This document shows, one piece after another, positions 1-8,268 of a stretch of DNA of 64,000 nucleotides. The DNA is from Thermotalea metallivorans. Lineage in GTDB: Bacteria; Bacillota; Clostridia; Peptostreptococcales; Thermotaleaceae. The DNA lies in assembly GCF_001562415.1 (NCBI RefSeq), contig NZ_LOEE01000019.1, positions 62,001 to 126,000 of the forward strand, given 5' to 3'. A program made the position numbers and the translations under genes. The stretch's first letter is position 1. Every line of letters begins with the position of its first letter. The notes under the pieces were generated by a model. It was not told the DNA's origin. It did no database searches and saw only the letters and a list, made by a program, of their open reading frames with translations.

Positions 1-720
1 ATAGTGGGTCGGGTCAACCACATGGTCATTTACCCATAGTTCAAAATGCATATAAGTATCCTTTCCTTGCTCGTAATTCCATCTTGCGATTTCCTGTCCT
101 TGTTTTACTTTTTCTCCTTTTGTTCCAATGATCTCGGAGCAATTTCCATAAAATGAGCTTACGTTTGCTTTATGCTGGATTTTGATAAATTTTCCAAACT
201 TTTCGCTTTCACCAATTTCTATGATTTCCCCATCGGCAATGGATACAATGGGCTGATTTTTGGCGGGCAATATATTAACTCCTATTTGAAAACTTTTTGT
301 GTTCAGCACAGGATCAATATTTTCTCCGTATGGGGAAATAATCTCTCCCTGAATGGGCGCAACAAAACTGAGTCCCTCAATTTCTTCCTTGCCAAATCCA
401 TGAAATACACTGATCATCTTATTGGGGAGAGCAGGAATTTCTTGGGCATATCTTACAATTTTTTTCATTGATTTTTTTACATCCATTTCCTGGTTGAGCG
501 TTGTTTTCATCATTTCCGTTATCCTATTTGTAATGGGTGTATTAATATTCTTGATGAGGATCACAACAAGGACAAGGATCATACAGAGAACAATTTGTCT
601 CAATATTTTTTTATAAAAATCATTTCCTTTACGCATTCCATAAAAAGGTGAGCTTATTTTTCTGGTGTATATATTTATCTTTGGTCTATCAAAACCCATT
701 CTTCCATACGATTTGTTCAT
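1..720 (-). CDS. spoIVFA: SpoIVFA-like degenerate M23 peptidase (3' end cut off)
   Basis: The frame opens at an ATG at 720 behind an AGGAGGG site and runs off the window edge, so the C-terminus is missing. The protein has a cytoplasmic head, one membrane segment at about residues 61-76 and a LytM/M23 fold: conserved pieces SPYGENIDP, IADGEIIEIG, GEKVKQGQEIA and MHFELWVN can be read. The zinc ligands of active M23 enzymes are not conserved (the HxxxD position reads SFQIGVNI and the first His of HxH is Tyr), as in SpoIVFA, the regulator of the sigma-K processing protease SpoIVFB. In Bacillus spoIVFA lies beside mreBCD-minCD, and here the mre-min cluster is 6 kb away. SpoIVFB would be expected just outside the window. 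A degenerate cell-wall M23 protein is the alternative. Confidence 0.75.
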   Translation of the reverse strand, partial: MNKSYGRMGFDRPKINIYTRKISSPFYGMRKGNDFYKKILRQIVLCMILVLVVILIKNINTPITNRITEMMKTTLNQEMDVKKSMKKIVRYAQEIPALPNKMISVFHGFGKEEIEGLSFVAPIQGEIISPYGENIDPVLNTKSFQIGVNILPAKNQPIVSIADGEIIEIGESEKFGKFIKIQHKANVSSFYGNCSEIIGTKGEKVKQGQEIARWNYEQGKDTYMHFELWVNDHVVDPTHY

Positions 721-739
721 AAATACCCTCCTTATGCTA

Positions 740-1082
740 TTGTAATTAATATAATATATTGTTTCATAGGTGCAATTATTACAAAAGGAGGAATCAAGAG
801 ATAAAAATAGAAGGCTTTTCTCAAAAAAAGAAAAGAGGAAAGTATTCCCTTTTCTCTCAGTCTGTAGAAAAAGTAATGGGATAAGTAAAAACCCTTGAGA
901 TTTAGGCTTCGTCGCGAATCAGCAAGCCGCTTTTTTCCCCCATTTTTTTTATTTAGAAAAGCGGCGCAGGTCTGAGCAGGAAGGCAAATCTCAAGGGTTT
1001 GTCTACAAGAAAAGAGGAAAGTATTCCCTTTCCCCTTATCTTCTGTAGCATGCCTATGGCATCCATCAAATTTTTTCAGGTT
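740..1082. other. gene-free interval holding a nested inverted repeat
   Basis: No plausible gene lies here. The interval carries the compound repeat at 828-1031, and near 1041-1075 a short stretch resembling the tail of the longer repeats at 7750 and 22974. Confidence 0.6.
828..1031. repeat. MITE-like nested inverted repeat bounded by a 25-bp direct repeat
   Basis: A 25-base direct repeat (AAGAAAAGAGGAAAGTATTC plus CCTTT) occurs at 828-852 and 1007-1031. Between the copies, 889-903 (AAACCCTTGAGATTT) is perfectly inverted at 986-1000, and inside that 926-934 (GCCGCTTTT) is inverted at 957-965. The remaining arms also match imperfectly, so the core of about 110 bases can fold into one long hairpin. 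The layout fits a small non-autonomous element with a duplicated flank; a transcription terminator alone would not need the flanking direct repeat. No coding capacity. Confidence 0.6.
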
Positions 1083-2102
1083 TTAACTCATTCTATGCCG
1101 CATCATTTCTATCAAATCCAATAATATATGGGTGCATTCATGGTCCGGTATCCTTTTTAAACTGGAAACAGCCTTATCGTAATATCTGTCCTCTAAATTT
1201 TTCGTATATTGAATCCCACCGGACTGCTTTATGATATGAATGATTTCAGTAACATCTTTTTTTGTAAAATGATGTCTCTTTAATATATTCAGCACCTCTT
1301 GGCCATAGGCAGTATTTTGGATGGTGTATAAAAAAGGCAGTGTATAGACACCCTCCAAAATATCATTCCCTGTGGGCTTCCCAACGGTTTCATCATTGCC
1401 TGTCACATCCAGCAGGTCATCCTTTAGCTGAAAAGCAGTCCCCAGAGCCATGCCATACTTTCTGAGATTCCTAATGATATAGGGATCACATTCGGAAATT
1501 TCTGCCCCTACTTGGCAGCAAAGACCAAACAATAAGGCAGTTTTATATTTTATTCTCTTCAAATAGGTGCTGGCAGAGGTATGATAATTGTATTTTGAAA
1601 CATGCTGCTCGATTTCCCCTTCGCATATTGCTTTTACAAATCTGGACAGGTGTAAAATTTTTTCCCCATGATTCACCGTAGCAGCCAATAAAAATGCTTT
1701 ACTGAACAAGTAATCTCCTGTATAAACAGCTACATCCTTTCCGTATTTTGACTGTGCAGTCTCAATACCTCGCCTTTTTTTCGCATTATCAATAATATCA
1801 TCATGGATCAATGTAGCCATATGAAATAATTCTAATGCTGCTGCCAAAGGCACGATTTTACTGCTGTCGTAATTCCCATATTGGGCGCATATGATGGTTA
1901 GGGCCGGCCTGATCCTCTTGCCCCCCGCCTTTAGCAGGTCCATGGAAGCTTCTTCCACGATTTTTCTTCTGGTTTTTACTGTTTTTTCTAGTACATCTTC
2001 TACTTTGTCCATTTCTTTTTGTACGTTGGGATATTTACTCCAAAAACTCAATTCATCACCTTCTTCATGCTGTACATTAATCGACGATCTCAAATCCGTC
2101 AT
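1083..2102 (-). CDS. Polyprenyl diphosphate synthase (HepT/DmkB-like)
   Basis: A trans-isoprenyl diphosphate synthase that would build the long isoprenoid tail of a quinone from allylic and isopentenyl diphosphates. GKRIRP lies near residue 61, the first Asp-rich motif DDIID near 101, and the second, DDLLD, in the C-terminal half; the length of about 339 residues is normal. I take the ATG at 2102; a TTG two codons upstream is possible. The start overlaps the apbE stop, so the two are probably co-transcribed. The neighbours (ApbE, two-FMN lipoprotein, Ndh2) suggest the DmkB role in the Listeria electron-transfer locus, making the demethylmenaquinone tail. A heptaprenyl synthase for ordinary menaquinone is the alternative; product length cannot be read from sequence. 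Confidence 0.9.
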   Translation of the reverse strand: MTDLRSSINVQHEEGDELSFWSKYPNVQKEMDKVEDVLEKTVKTRRKIVEEASMDLLKAGGKRIRPALTIICAQYGNYDSSKIVPLAAALELFHMATLIHDDIIDNAKKRRGIETAQSKYGKDVAVYTGDYLFSKAFLLAATVNHGEKILHLSRFVKAICEGEIEQHVSKYNYHTSASTYLKRIKYKTALLFGLCCQVGAEISECDPYIIRNLRKYGMALGTAFQLKDDLLDVTGNDETVGKPTGNDILEGVYTLPFLYTIQNTAYGQEVLNILKRHHFTKKDVTEIIHIIKQSGGIQYTKNLEDRYYDKAVSSLKRIPDHECTHILLDLIEMMRHRMS

Positions 2103-3117
2103 TGGCAATCTTCAATCTTCCTTTCAAACCGGAAGATAGATAAACCTTTTTTCCCTCTGTAATGATAATGCACTCCACACCTTCCATACTTTCTATCAGC
2201 TTCATACCCTTCTCTAATCCCAATACGTATACACTGGTAGAAAGGGCATCAGCATCAATGGAGCTGTCTGTGATAATAGTGGCGCTAATCACGCCATTTT
2301 CAGAGGGATATCCTGTTTTGGGATCTATGATATGATGATACCTCTTTCCGTCCCTCATAAAATATCTCTCATAATTTCCCGATGTTACCACCGTCTGATC
2401 TGTAATCTCTATAACGCCCATGTGGGTCCCTGTAGGTTCAAAGGGATCCTGTATGCCAATCTTCCATGGCGTACCATCCGTTTTTTTCCCTACGGCTACC
2501 ACATTCCCTCCAAGATTAATTATAGCATGCTTTATCCCTTTTTCCCTTATTATTTTTGTAACCGCATCTGCTGCGTATCCTTTTGCAATGCCGCCTAAAT
2601 CCAATTGCATACCATCGATATCAAGCTTGACCTTGTTTTCATCTTGAAACTTTATGCCTTTATAGTCCACATATTTCAGTACTTCCTGGATTTCATCCAG
2701 TCTGGGAACCCTCTCCTTTTCCGTTCCTATTCCCCAAAGTTTTACCAAAGGTCCTATGGCAGGATTGAAGGCTCCGTCGGTCAGCGCCGCATATGCAAAA
2801 CCTTTTCGAAGTACTGTCATTGTATCGTCGCTTACCGCAACATATTCCTTTCCTGCGTAGCGATTAATTTCATTAACCTCGCTATTCGCAATATTGACAC
2901 TCATTTTCTGCTCAATTTGGTAAATCCGTTGAAAGCACTCTCGAATCACAGCCATCCCTTCTGCCTTATCTTCTGTCCAAAGGCTTAGTTGCAGGTGAGT
3001 TCCCAGCATGTAAGCTGAATCCGTTATCATTTGTTTTTGTGGATTACAGGCGGGCAGCAAAAATACAAAAATGATGACAAAGGCCTGTGCGGCCAATAGA
3101 AAAGTTTTTTTCTTCAT
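2077..3117 (-). CDS. apbE: ApbE, FAD:protein FMN transferase (lipoprotein)
   Basis: Transfers FMN from FAD onto a Thr/Ser of target proteins outside the membrane. A signal peptide with lipobox LLPAC follows the ATG at 3117, which has a GAGAGG site; a longer frame upstream is rejected because it would put 15 charged residues before the signal. Family motifs are present: DLGGIAKGYAAD, TSGNYER, HHIIDPKTGYP and the SSIDADALST region that binds Mg and FAD. Likely substrates in the window are the lipoprotein at 3210 (two sites), RnfG and RnfD. A hairpin at 3172-3202 separates it from the lipoprotein gene, which could lower apbE expression relative to its substrate. Confidence 0.95.
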   Translation of the reverse strand: MKKKTFLLAAQAFVIIFVFLLPACNPQKQMITDSAYMLGTHLQLSLWTEDKAEGMAVIRECFQRIYQIEQKMSVNIANSEVNEINRYAGKEYVAVSDDTMTVLRKGFAYAALTDGAFNPAIGPLVKLWGIGTEKERVPRLDEIQEVLKYVDYKGIKFQDENKVKLDIDGMQLDLGGIAKGYAADAVTKIIREKGIKHAIINLGGNVVAVGKKTDGTPWKIGIQDPFEPTGTHMGVIEITDQTVVTSGNYERYFMRDGKRYHHIIDPKTGYPSENGVISATIITDSSIDADALSTSVYVLGLEKGMKLIESMEGVECIIITEGKKVYLSSGLKGRLKIANDGFEIVD

Positions 3118-3171
3118 ATTTTTCCCTCTCTTGATATTTTTCTTAGTGTCAAATTCATTCATGAATAACTA

Positions 3172-3202
3172 TAAGTCCCAATACATGTTGTATTGGGACT
3201 TA
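3172..3202 (-). terminator. intercistronic hairpin between the FMN lipoprotein gene and apbE
   Basis: A perfect 13-bp inverted repeat (TAAGTCCCAATAC, loop of five). There is no run of T after it on the minus strand, so it looks more like a partial terminator or mRNA-stability element than a full stop. Confidence 0.55.
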
Positions 3203-3209
3203 CCGGTGA

Positions 3210-4007
3210 TTATTTTCTTTTTCCAATTGCCTCTGCTGCTAAAGCTTTAAATTTATTAGAAGTTCCTGTGGCCCCTGTGACAACGTCAACGGCACTGGGA
3301 TCTTGCTTTTCAATTAAAGCCTTCTCTAAAGCAGCATGAGCTTCCTCTGCTGAAATACCTGACTTCTCCTTGAAACTTTTGTTGTATTCCGCATCTTCTC
3401 TTTTCTTGGTTCCATCTTCTTTCACTTCATTGTAGACAACCTTTACGATTTTTCCATTTTCATAAGTCACCGCAATCTCTGCTTTCCATCCTCTTTCATC
3501 AGGAGCAGCCTCGGCAGCCTTATATGTAGCGTTCATCGGCAAGACTACAACAGCGGTATCACCTTTTGCTGCATTGGCTAAAGCGGCTTTACTCAACTCC
3601 ACAAAATGCTCAAAGGAACCGGTAGCTCCCGTTACCACATCCACTTTCTCGATATCTTGGGCCGCCACTAACCCTTCATTCATCTTTGCAGCAGCTTCTG
3701 CAGGCGTTATGCCTGTCTTTGCTTTCATTCTCTCAGCATAAGCCGTATCTTGACTCTTCAACTTGCCTTCAGGATTTACATAATCAAAATTTGCTTTCGT
3801 AATTTTTCCGCTTTCAATCACAAGCTCAACCTGAGGCTTCCAACCGTTCCCATCAATAAAATCATAGGTAGCTTTGTATGTTCCATCCTTATACTTAGAT
3901 TCTGCAGCCGGTTGCTCCTGTGCTGGTTGCTGCGCAGGCTTTGCGCATCCCACGGCTAATGCTAAAATCAGCAATACTGCTACAACCAATGACAAGATTC
4001 TTTTCAC
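3210..4007 (-). CDS. Lipoprotein with two FMN-binding domains (PplA-like)
   Basis: A 265-residue secreted lipoprotein: signal peptide, lipobox AVGC, a Gln/Ala/Pro-rich linker, then two tandem FMN-binding domains (about residues 38-145 and 155-263). Each ends in the flavinylation motif DVVTGATG, where ApbE attaches FMN covalently to a Thr or Ser. This is the architecture of PplA, the surface flavoprotein of the Listeria extracellular electron transfer chain, which passes electrons from the quinone pool to iron or other outside acceptors. It lies between apbE and a divergent NADH dehydrogenase and has its own strong promoter. A periplasmic-side reductase partner other than EET is possible. Confidence 0.9.
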   Translation of the reverse strand: MKRILSLVVAVLLILALAVGCAKPAQQPAQEQPAAESKYKDGTYKATYDFIDGNGWKPQVELVIESGKITKANFDYVNPEGKLKSQDTAYAERMKAKTGITPAEAAAKMNEGLVAAQDIEKVDVVTGATGSFEHFVELSKAALANAAKGDTAVVVLPMNATYKAAEAAPDERGWKAEIAVTYENGKIVKVVYNEVKEDGTKKREDAEYNKSFKEKSGISAEEAHAALEKALIEKQDPSAVDVVTGATGTSNKFKALAAEAIGKRK

Positions 4008-4314
4008 ATCGTTTCCCCCTTTATTTGATTCTTAATCACATTATAAAATTATTTTATAATTTTATTTTAGCCTTGTCAATTTTTTCATAAAGTGAATTCT
4101 TTTCATTTTTTCCAAAAAATTATTTGATATTTGGCATTATCGAATATTATCCCTTAATATCGCCATAATTCTTTTATATGCTATACATTGTTTTATTATG
4201 CATCCATTGACATCTTTGCTATAATACCAATAACAGCATTTTTAACATCTAATTTAAAATTTTAAAATGAAACAGCAATTGAATTTATCATGATTTTAAA
4301 AGGGGGGACTATCG
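4008..4314. other. divergent promoter region, FMN lipoprotein versus NADH dehydrogenase
   Basis: AT-rich interval between divergent genes. The minus-strand promoter is given at 4051-4079. On the plus strand a TATAAT at about 4220 (GCTATAATACC) may serve the dehydrogenase, with a weak -35 TATGCA 17 bases upstream; a TTGACA also lies close by at unsuitable spacing. No clear operator palindrome was seen. Confidence 0.45.
4051..4079 (-). promoter_or_regulatory. sigma-A type promoter for the FMN lipoprotein
   Basis: On the minus strand TTGACA (4074-4079), a 17-base spacer and TAAAAT (4051-4056), close to the vegetative consensus. It fits a highly expressed surface protein. Confidence 0.7.
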
Positions 4315-6141
4315 GTGAAACGTGTAATCGTATTAGGTGCCGGATATGCCGGCATCGATGCTGCATTGACACTGCATAAGAAATTGAAGAAAGAAGATGT
4401 TTCCATTGCAATTATTGACAAAAATGATCGCCATACCCTATTGACAGAGCTCCACGAGGTGGCAGGCAATAGGGTCGACGAGGAAAGTGTAAAAATATAT
4501 CTCAAGGATATATTTCAATACACAAAAGTCCACGTCATTCAAGATGAAATCCAATCCATTGACTTTGAATCACAGACGCTCATTTCTGATAACAACGCCT
4601 ATCCCTATGATTATCTTATCATTGGGTGCGGCAGCGAACCTGCTTATTTCGGCATTGAAGGGATGGAAGAAAACGCTTTCACTCTTTGGTCTTTAGAAGA
4701 TGCTAAAAAAATCAACCGTCATATTCGCACCATGTTCCAACTGGCTTCCCAGGAGAAAAATTTCGAAAAACGAAAAGAATATCTGACTTTTGTAGTGGGT
4801 GGCGGCGGTTTTACAGGTATTGAAATGGTTGGGGAACTGATTCAATGGCGGGACGTTCTTTGCAAAGAATACAATATTTCAAGAAACGAAGTACGTTTGA
4901 TTGTGGTGGAAGCCATGGACAAAATCTTAGCCGTCTACCACCAAAGCTTAATAGATAAAGCAATGAAATATTTAGCAAAAAACAAGGTGGAAGTATTCAC
5001 CAATTCCCCTATCACCAAAGTTGCCCCCGATCATTTAGAATTAAAAGACGGAGCCCTTATCAAAACCCATACAGTGATTTGGACCGGCGGCATCAAGGTG
5101 AACAGTTTTGTGGAAAAATTGGGACTTCCTGCTGCCCAGAGAGGAAGGGGCAGAGTTGAGGTAAATGAATATGCCCAATCCACCAAATACCCCAATGTAT
5201 TCTTGGTAGGAGATAACTCCTATTTTGTGGAAGAAGATGGCAAACCTCTCCCCCTGCTGGTAGAATCTGCAATACAAACCGGTAGAGCCGCCGCAAAAAA
5301 TGTGGTGAACCTCATCCGCAACAAACCCCTGGAGAAATGCAAACCAAAGCTCCACGGTACAATGGTATCCATTGGCCGCAAGTATGCCGTTGCCGACACT
5401 ATGGGCATACGCACCTCCGGCTGGATGGCTTTATTGTTGAAGCATATGGTGAATATCCATTATCAGTTTGAGGTAGCCGGTTTTGAACAGGTCATTCGCT
5501 ATTTGAAACACCAGTTTGTACATCGCCGCAAGGATGACAGCATTATCAAAAAACACCTCACCACAGAAAACTTTACCTTCTGGATGGTGATTATGAGGGT
5601 CTATTTAGGTTATATGTGGCTCATGCAGGGCATTCATAAATATAATGACGGCTGGCTTTCAAAGGTTTCTATCTATGCCGAGAGAATCACCGGTGCTGCA
5701 GCAAATGCCACTGCGTCCGCCTCCCAGGCAGCCGACGCCACCGCATCGGCCTCCCAAGCGGTTGAAGGGGCTGCAGAGGTCATTGCAAAGGGTATGAATC
5801 TTATTGGTCAGCATACGCCCGATTGGTATGCTTGGATTTGTGAAAATATCATTGTACCAAATGCCATGTTCTTCCAAACGCTTATCGTTCTAACAGAACT
5901 CGGTTTGGGCATTGCATTTATCACGGGTACTTTTACCTTTATTGCTGCAATCATATCCATTGGCATGAACATCAACTTCCTCCTCTCCACAGGCCTATAT
6001 GACTATTGGTATCTCGTCACCTCCATCGCTTGCCTTGGCGGGGCCGGACGTGCTTTTGGGGTAGATCATTATCTCATTCCTTGGTTGATGCGGCAATGGA
6101 GATATTTTAGCAGAAATAAAAGCATGAAGATAAATGTCTAA
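4315..6141 (+). CDS. Type II NADH dehydrogenase with C-terminal DoxX-like membrane domain (Ndh2-like)
   Basis: Oxidises NADH and reduces membrane quinone without pumping protons. GTG start at 4315 behind AGGGGGG. Residues 1-400 are the two-dinucleotide fold: GAGYAGI for FAD, GGGGFTGIEMVGEL for NADH and VFLVGDNS for FAD. From about residue 420 a DoxX-like bundle of four membrane segments follows, interrupted by an Ala/Ser-rich linker with repeated ATASASQA. Soluble-domain NDH-2 enzymes stop near 400-450 residues; the membrane extension recalls Ndh2 of the Listeria electron-transfer locus. Divergent from the two-FMN lipoprotein, which would be its downstream acceptor through demethylmenaquinone. 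Confidence 0.9.
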   Translation: MKRVIVLGAGYAGIDAALTLHKKLKKEDVSIAIIDKNDRHTLLTELHEVAGNRVDEESVKIYLKDIFQYTKVHVIQDEIQSIDFESQTLISDNNAYPYDYLIIGCGSEPAYFGIEGMEENAFTLWSLEDAKKINRHIRTMFQLASQEKNFEKRKEYLTFVVGGGGFTGIEMVGELIQWRDVLCKEYNISRNEVRLIVVEAMDKILAVYHQSLIDKAMKYLAKNKVEVFTNSPITKVAPDHLELKDGALIKTHTVIWTGGIKVNSFVEKLGLPAAQRGRGRVEVNEYAQSTKYPNVFLVGDNSYFVEEDGKPLPLLVESAIQTGRAAAKNVVNLIRNKPLEKCKPKLHGTMVSIGRKYAVADTMGIRTSGWMALLLKHMVNIHYQFEVAGFEQVIRYLKHQFVHRRKDDSIIKKHLTTENFTFWMVIMRVYLGYMWLMQGIHKYNDGWLSKVSIYAERITGAAANATASASQAADATASASQAVEGAAEVIAKGMNLIGQHTPDWYAWICENIIVPNAMFFQTLIVLTELGLGIAFITGTFTFIAAIISIGMNINFLLSTGLYDYWYLVTSIACLGGAGRAFGVDHYLIPWLMRQWRYFSRNKSMKINV

Positions 6142-6163
6142 TAAAAATTGAAACTTTTACAAT

Positions 6164-6199
6164 AAATAACCATCGGGGATAAATCCCCGATGGTTATTT
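6164..6199. terminator. bidirectional terminator shared by ndh and mgsA
   Basis: A 16-bp perfect stem (AAATAACCATCGGGGA, loop TAAA) between two convergent genes. The mgsA stop codon (6194-6196) lies inside the stem. Confidence 0.85.
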
Positions 6200-6610
6200 A
6201 TTACAACTATTACAACTCCTAACGATTTCCCGCCAGTGAAATTCTCCTTTTTCCATGGCACGAATCAAAATTTCGGCCGTAGCAATATTCGTCGCCACAG
6301 GTATCTTATAAACATCACACAGTCTTAGTAACGCTAAAATATCCGGTTCATGGGGTTGAGCCGTCAGAGGATCTCTTAGAAAAATCACCAAATCCATATT
6401 ATTTTTGGCAATTTCAGCCCCAATTTGTTGATCTCCTCCCAAGGGTCCCGATTGAACCCTTATCACAGCAAGTCCCGTAGCTTCCTGGATCATTCTTCCT
6501 GTAGTACCGGTGGCGATGATGGTATGATTTTCCAATATATGCTTATAAGCTATGGCAAAATGAATCATCGTTTCCTTTTTCTTATCATGGGCAATTAAGG
6601 CAATATTCAA
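6194..6610 (-). CDS. mgsA: Methylglyoxal synthase
   Basis: Converts dihydroxyacetone phosphate to methylglyoxal and phosphate, a bypass that frees phosphate when sugar phosphates build up. Family motifs run in order: [27 protein letters not shown] with the catalytic Asp, [14 protein letters not shown] with the catalytic His. The full length of 138 residues is normal. It is downstream of rodA, a common clostridial order, and probably shares its transcript. Confidence 0.97.
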   Translation of the reverse strand: MNIALIAHDKKKETMIHFAIAYKHILENHTIIATGTTGRMIQEATGLAVIRVQSGPLGGDQQIGAEIAKNNMDLVIFLRDPLTAQPHEPDILALLRLCDVYKIPVATNIATAEILIRAMEKGEFHWREIVRSCNSCNK

Positions 6611-6627
6611 CCAAAGCCCCTCCCTCT

Positions 6628-7734
6628 CTAAAATTTAATCTTCTGTCTTCTCATGCCAATATTCAGCACAATCCCTACAGCCATCATACTTGTCAGCAAT
6701 GAACTCCCTCCATAACTCAAGAAGGGCAGGGTAACCCCTGTGACCGGCATAACCCCCATGGTCATTCCTATATTTTCAAATATCTGAAAAGCAAACATGG
6801 AGGTAATGCCAACCACAACCAAAGAACCATAGATATCCTTCGATACCTTTGCAATCTTCATCATTTTGTAAAGAAATACAAAGTATAGCAACAGCACAAT
6901 CGCTCCACCAATAAAACCAAATTCTTCGCCGAGAACGGCAAAAATAAAGTCCGTTTCCTGTACCGGCAGGAAATCAAAATTGTTTTGTGTCCCTTTGTAT
7001 AACCCTTTTCCCAACAGTCGGCCGGAACCAATGGCTATTTTCGATTGCATTACATGGTAGTTGCCGGGCAAACTGGGATCCGAGGGATTTAAAAAAGCAT
7101 CAATCCTTATCCGTTGGTGAGGAGCCAGGAACTTATATACAATAGGCAAAGAAATGATTCCAGACAAGAATCCCATCCCTAAAATTTTGTAGCTTAACCC
7201 GGATGCAAAGGTCATTCCAAGCACAATCACCACAAACACAAGGGCTGTACCTAAATCAGGCTCTTTTAATATTAATAGAATCGGAAGCCCCCCATAGATT
7301 CCAACCGGTATTAGATCCCGAATGGTGCTTAATTGATTTTGCCTGGATTCAAGAAATTTGGCAAAGGACAGAATAAAACCAATTTTCACGATTTCTGACG
7401 GCTGAAAATCTACAGGTCCCAGGTTAATCCAGCTTCTGGCACCGGCTTGCACTTTCCCGAGCCCCGGGATATATACTGCCAAGAGCATCAGAATAGATAC
7501 AACATAAATTGCTTTGTCAAAATTGGCATATAGATTATAATCAATCAATAAAATGACCGCCATCACCATAAGGCCAAGAAAAAAAGCTATTCCTTGCACT
7601 TTCACCTGCCGGGTCAGTCCTTCTTGAGTTACATGGGTTGCACTGCTAATCATGATCAGGCCAATACAAAAAATAAGGACAATCGTTATCACTAAACCGA
7701 AATCTATATTTTTTATTAATTTTTTATCAATCAT
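6628..7734 (-). CDS. rodA: RodA, SEDS peptidoglycan glycosyltransferase
   Basis: Polymerises lipid II into glycan strands for side-wall growth, working with the PBP2 at 9927 and MreBCD. The ATG at 7734 has a GAGGTG site; the open frame extends 27 codons further but into a dispersed repeat, so it is not used. About ten membrane segments; SEDS signatures [32 protein letters not shown] and [17 protein letters not shown] are intact. It is separated from minE by a strong terminator, so it needs its own promoter, probably inside the repeat region. Confidence 0.95.
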   Translation of the reverse strand: MIDKKLIKNIDFGLVITIVLIFCIGLIMISSATHVTQEGLTRQVKVQGIAFFLGLMVMAVILLIDYNLYANFDKAIYVVSILMLLAVYIPGLGKVQAGARSWINLGPVDFQPSEIVKIGFILSFAKFLESRQNQLSTIRDLIPVGIYGGLPILLILKEPDLGTALVFVVIVLGMTFASGLSYKILGMGFLSGIISLPIVYKFLAPHQRIRIDAFLNPSDPSLPGNYHVMQSKIAIGSGRLLGKGLYKGTQNNFDFLPVQETDFIFAVLGEEFGFIGGAIVLLLYFVFLYKMMKIAKVSKDIYGSLVVVGITSMFAFQIFENIGMTMGVMPVTGVTLPFLSYGGSSLLTSMMAVGIVLNIGMRRQKIKF

Positions 7735-7749
7735 GTATGCACCTCTTCT

Positions 7750-7886
7750 ATAGATTTGCAACTTTAAGTTGTCAGTCACCAGTTGCCGGTACTGGTGGCT
7801 GGTGACTGGCAACAAAACATTTGCTGCATAAAAAGCTTATCTTCCTAAAAGCATACATCAAACTTCAGCATTGTATGTCTACAATA
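7750..7886. repeat. dispersed intergenic repeat, copy 1 (upstream of rodA)
   Basis: Shares blocks in the same order with 22974-23167: ATAGATTTGCAACTTTAA, GTCACCAGTTGCC, a CAACAAA(A)CATT segment, and ATCAAACTTCAGCAT near the end. It contains an inverted pair CAGTCACCAG / CTGGTGACTG. Both copies sit just upstream of an operon that reads leftward. Confidence 0.65.
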
Positions 7887-7920
7887 TTCCTAAATAAAAT
7901 TATATCATATTCGGCATATA

Positions 7921-7953
7921 AAAAAAACGAAAAACCTTTTTATTGGTTTTTCG
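7921..7953 (-). terminator. terminator after minE
   Basis: On the minus strand CGAAAAACC, an eight-base loop, GGTTTTTCG, then seven T. Ends the mreB-to-minE transcript. Confidence 0.9.
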
Positions 7954-7966
7954 CCCATTTTCCCTC

Positions 7967-8245
7967 TTATCTTGTCTTCATTTTTTTTATCGGAATATTT
8001 GCAATCAATGCTGGTACCATGGCATCACCTGTGTTTTTCTTTGTCTTCGTAATCTTGATATCTAATCCGTCTTCATCTATTTCCATATAGTCGGAAATGA
8101 CATTCAATAGATCTCCTTTTATCATTTCAAGAAAATTGGGTGAGCAATTTGTTCGATCATGAACAAGTACCAACTTTAGTCTTTCCTTTGCAACATTCTT
8201 ACTGGAGGCGTCTTCTTTACTAAAAAGCTTAAATAAGTCCATCAT
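7967..8245 (-). CDS. minE: MinE, topological specificity factor
   Basis: Stimulates MinD ATPase and drives pole-to-pole movement of MinCD so that division occurs at mid-cell. The N-terminal amphipathic helix (DLFKLFSKE) and the anti-MinCD region are visible, and the length (about 92 residues) is standard. The first of two adjacent ATGs has the better distance from the GGGGG site. Presence of MinE beside MinC and MinD is typical of Clostridia and unlike Bacillus, which uses DivIVA/MinJ. Confidence 0.95.
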   Translation of the reverse strand: MMDLFKLFSKEDASSKNVAKERLKLVLVHDRTNCSPNFLEMIKGDLLNVISDYMEIDEDGLDIKITKTKKNTGDAMVPALIANIPIKKMKTR

Positions 8246-8268
8246 GATTGCTATCCCCCTTTAACAAC

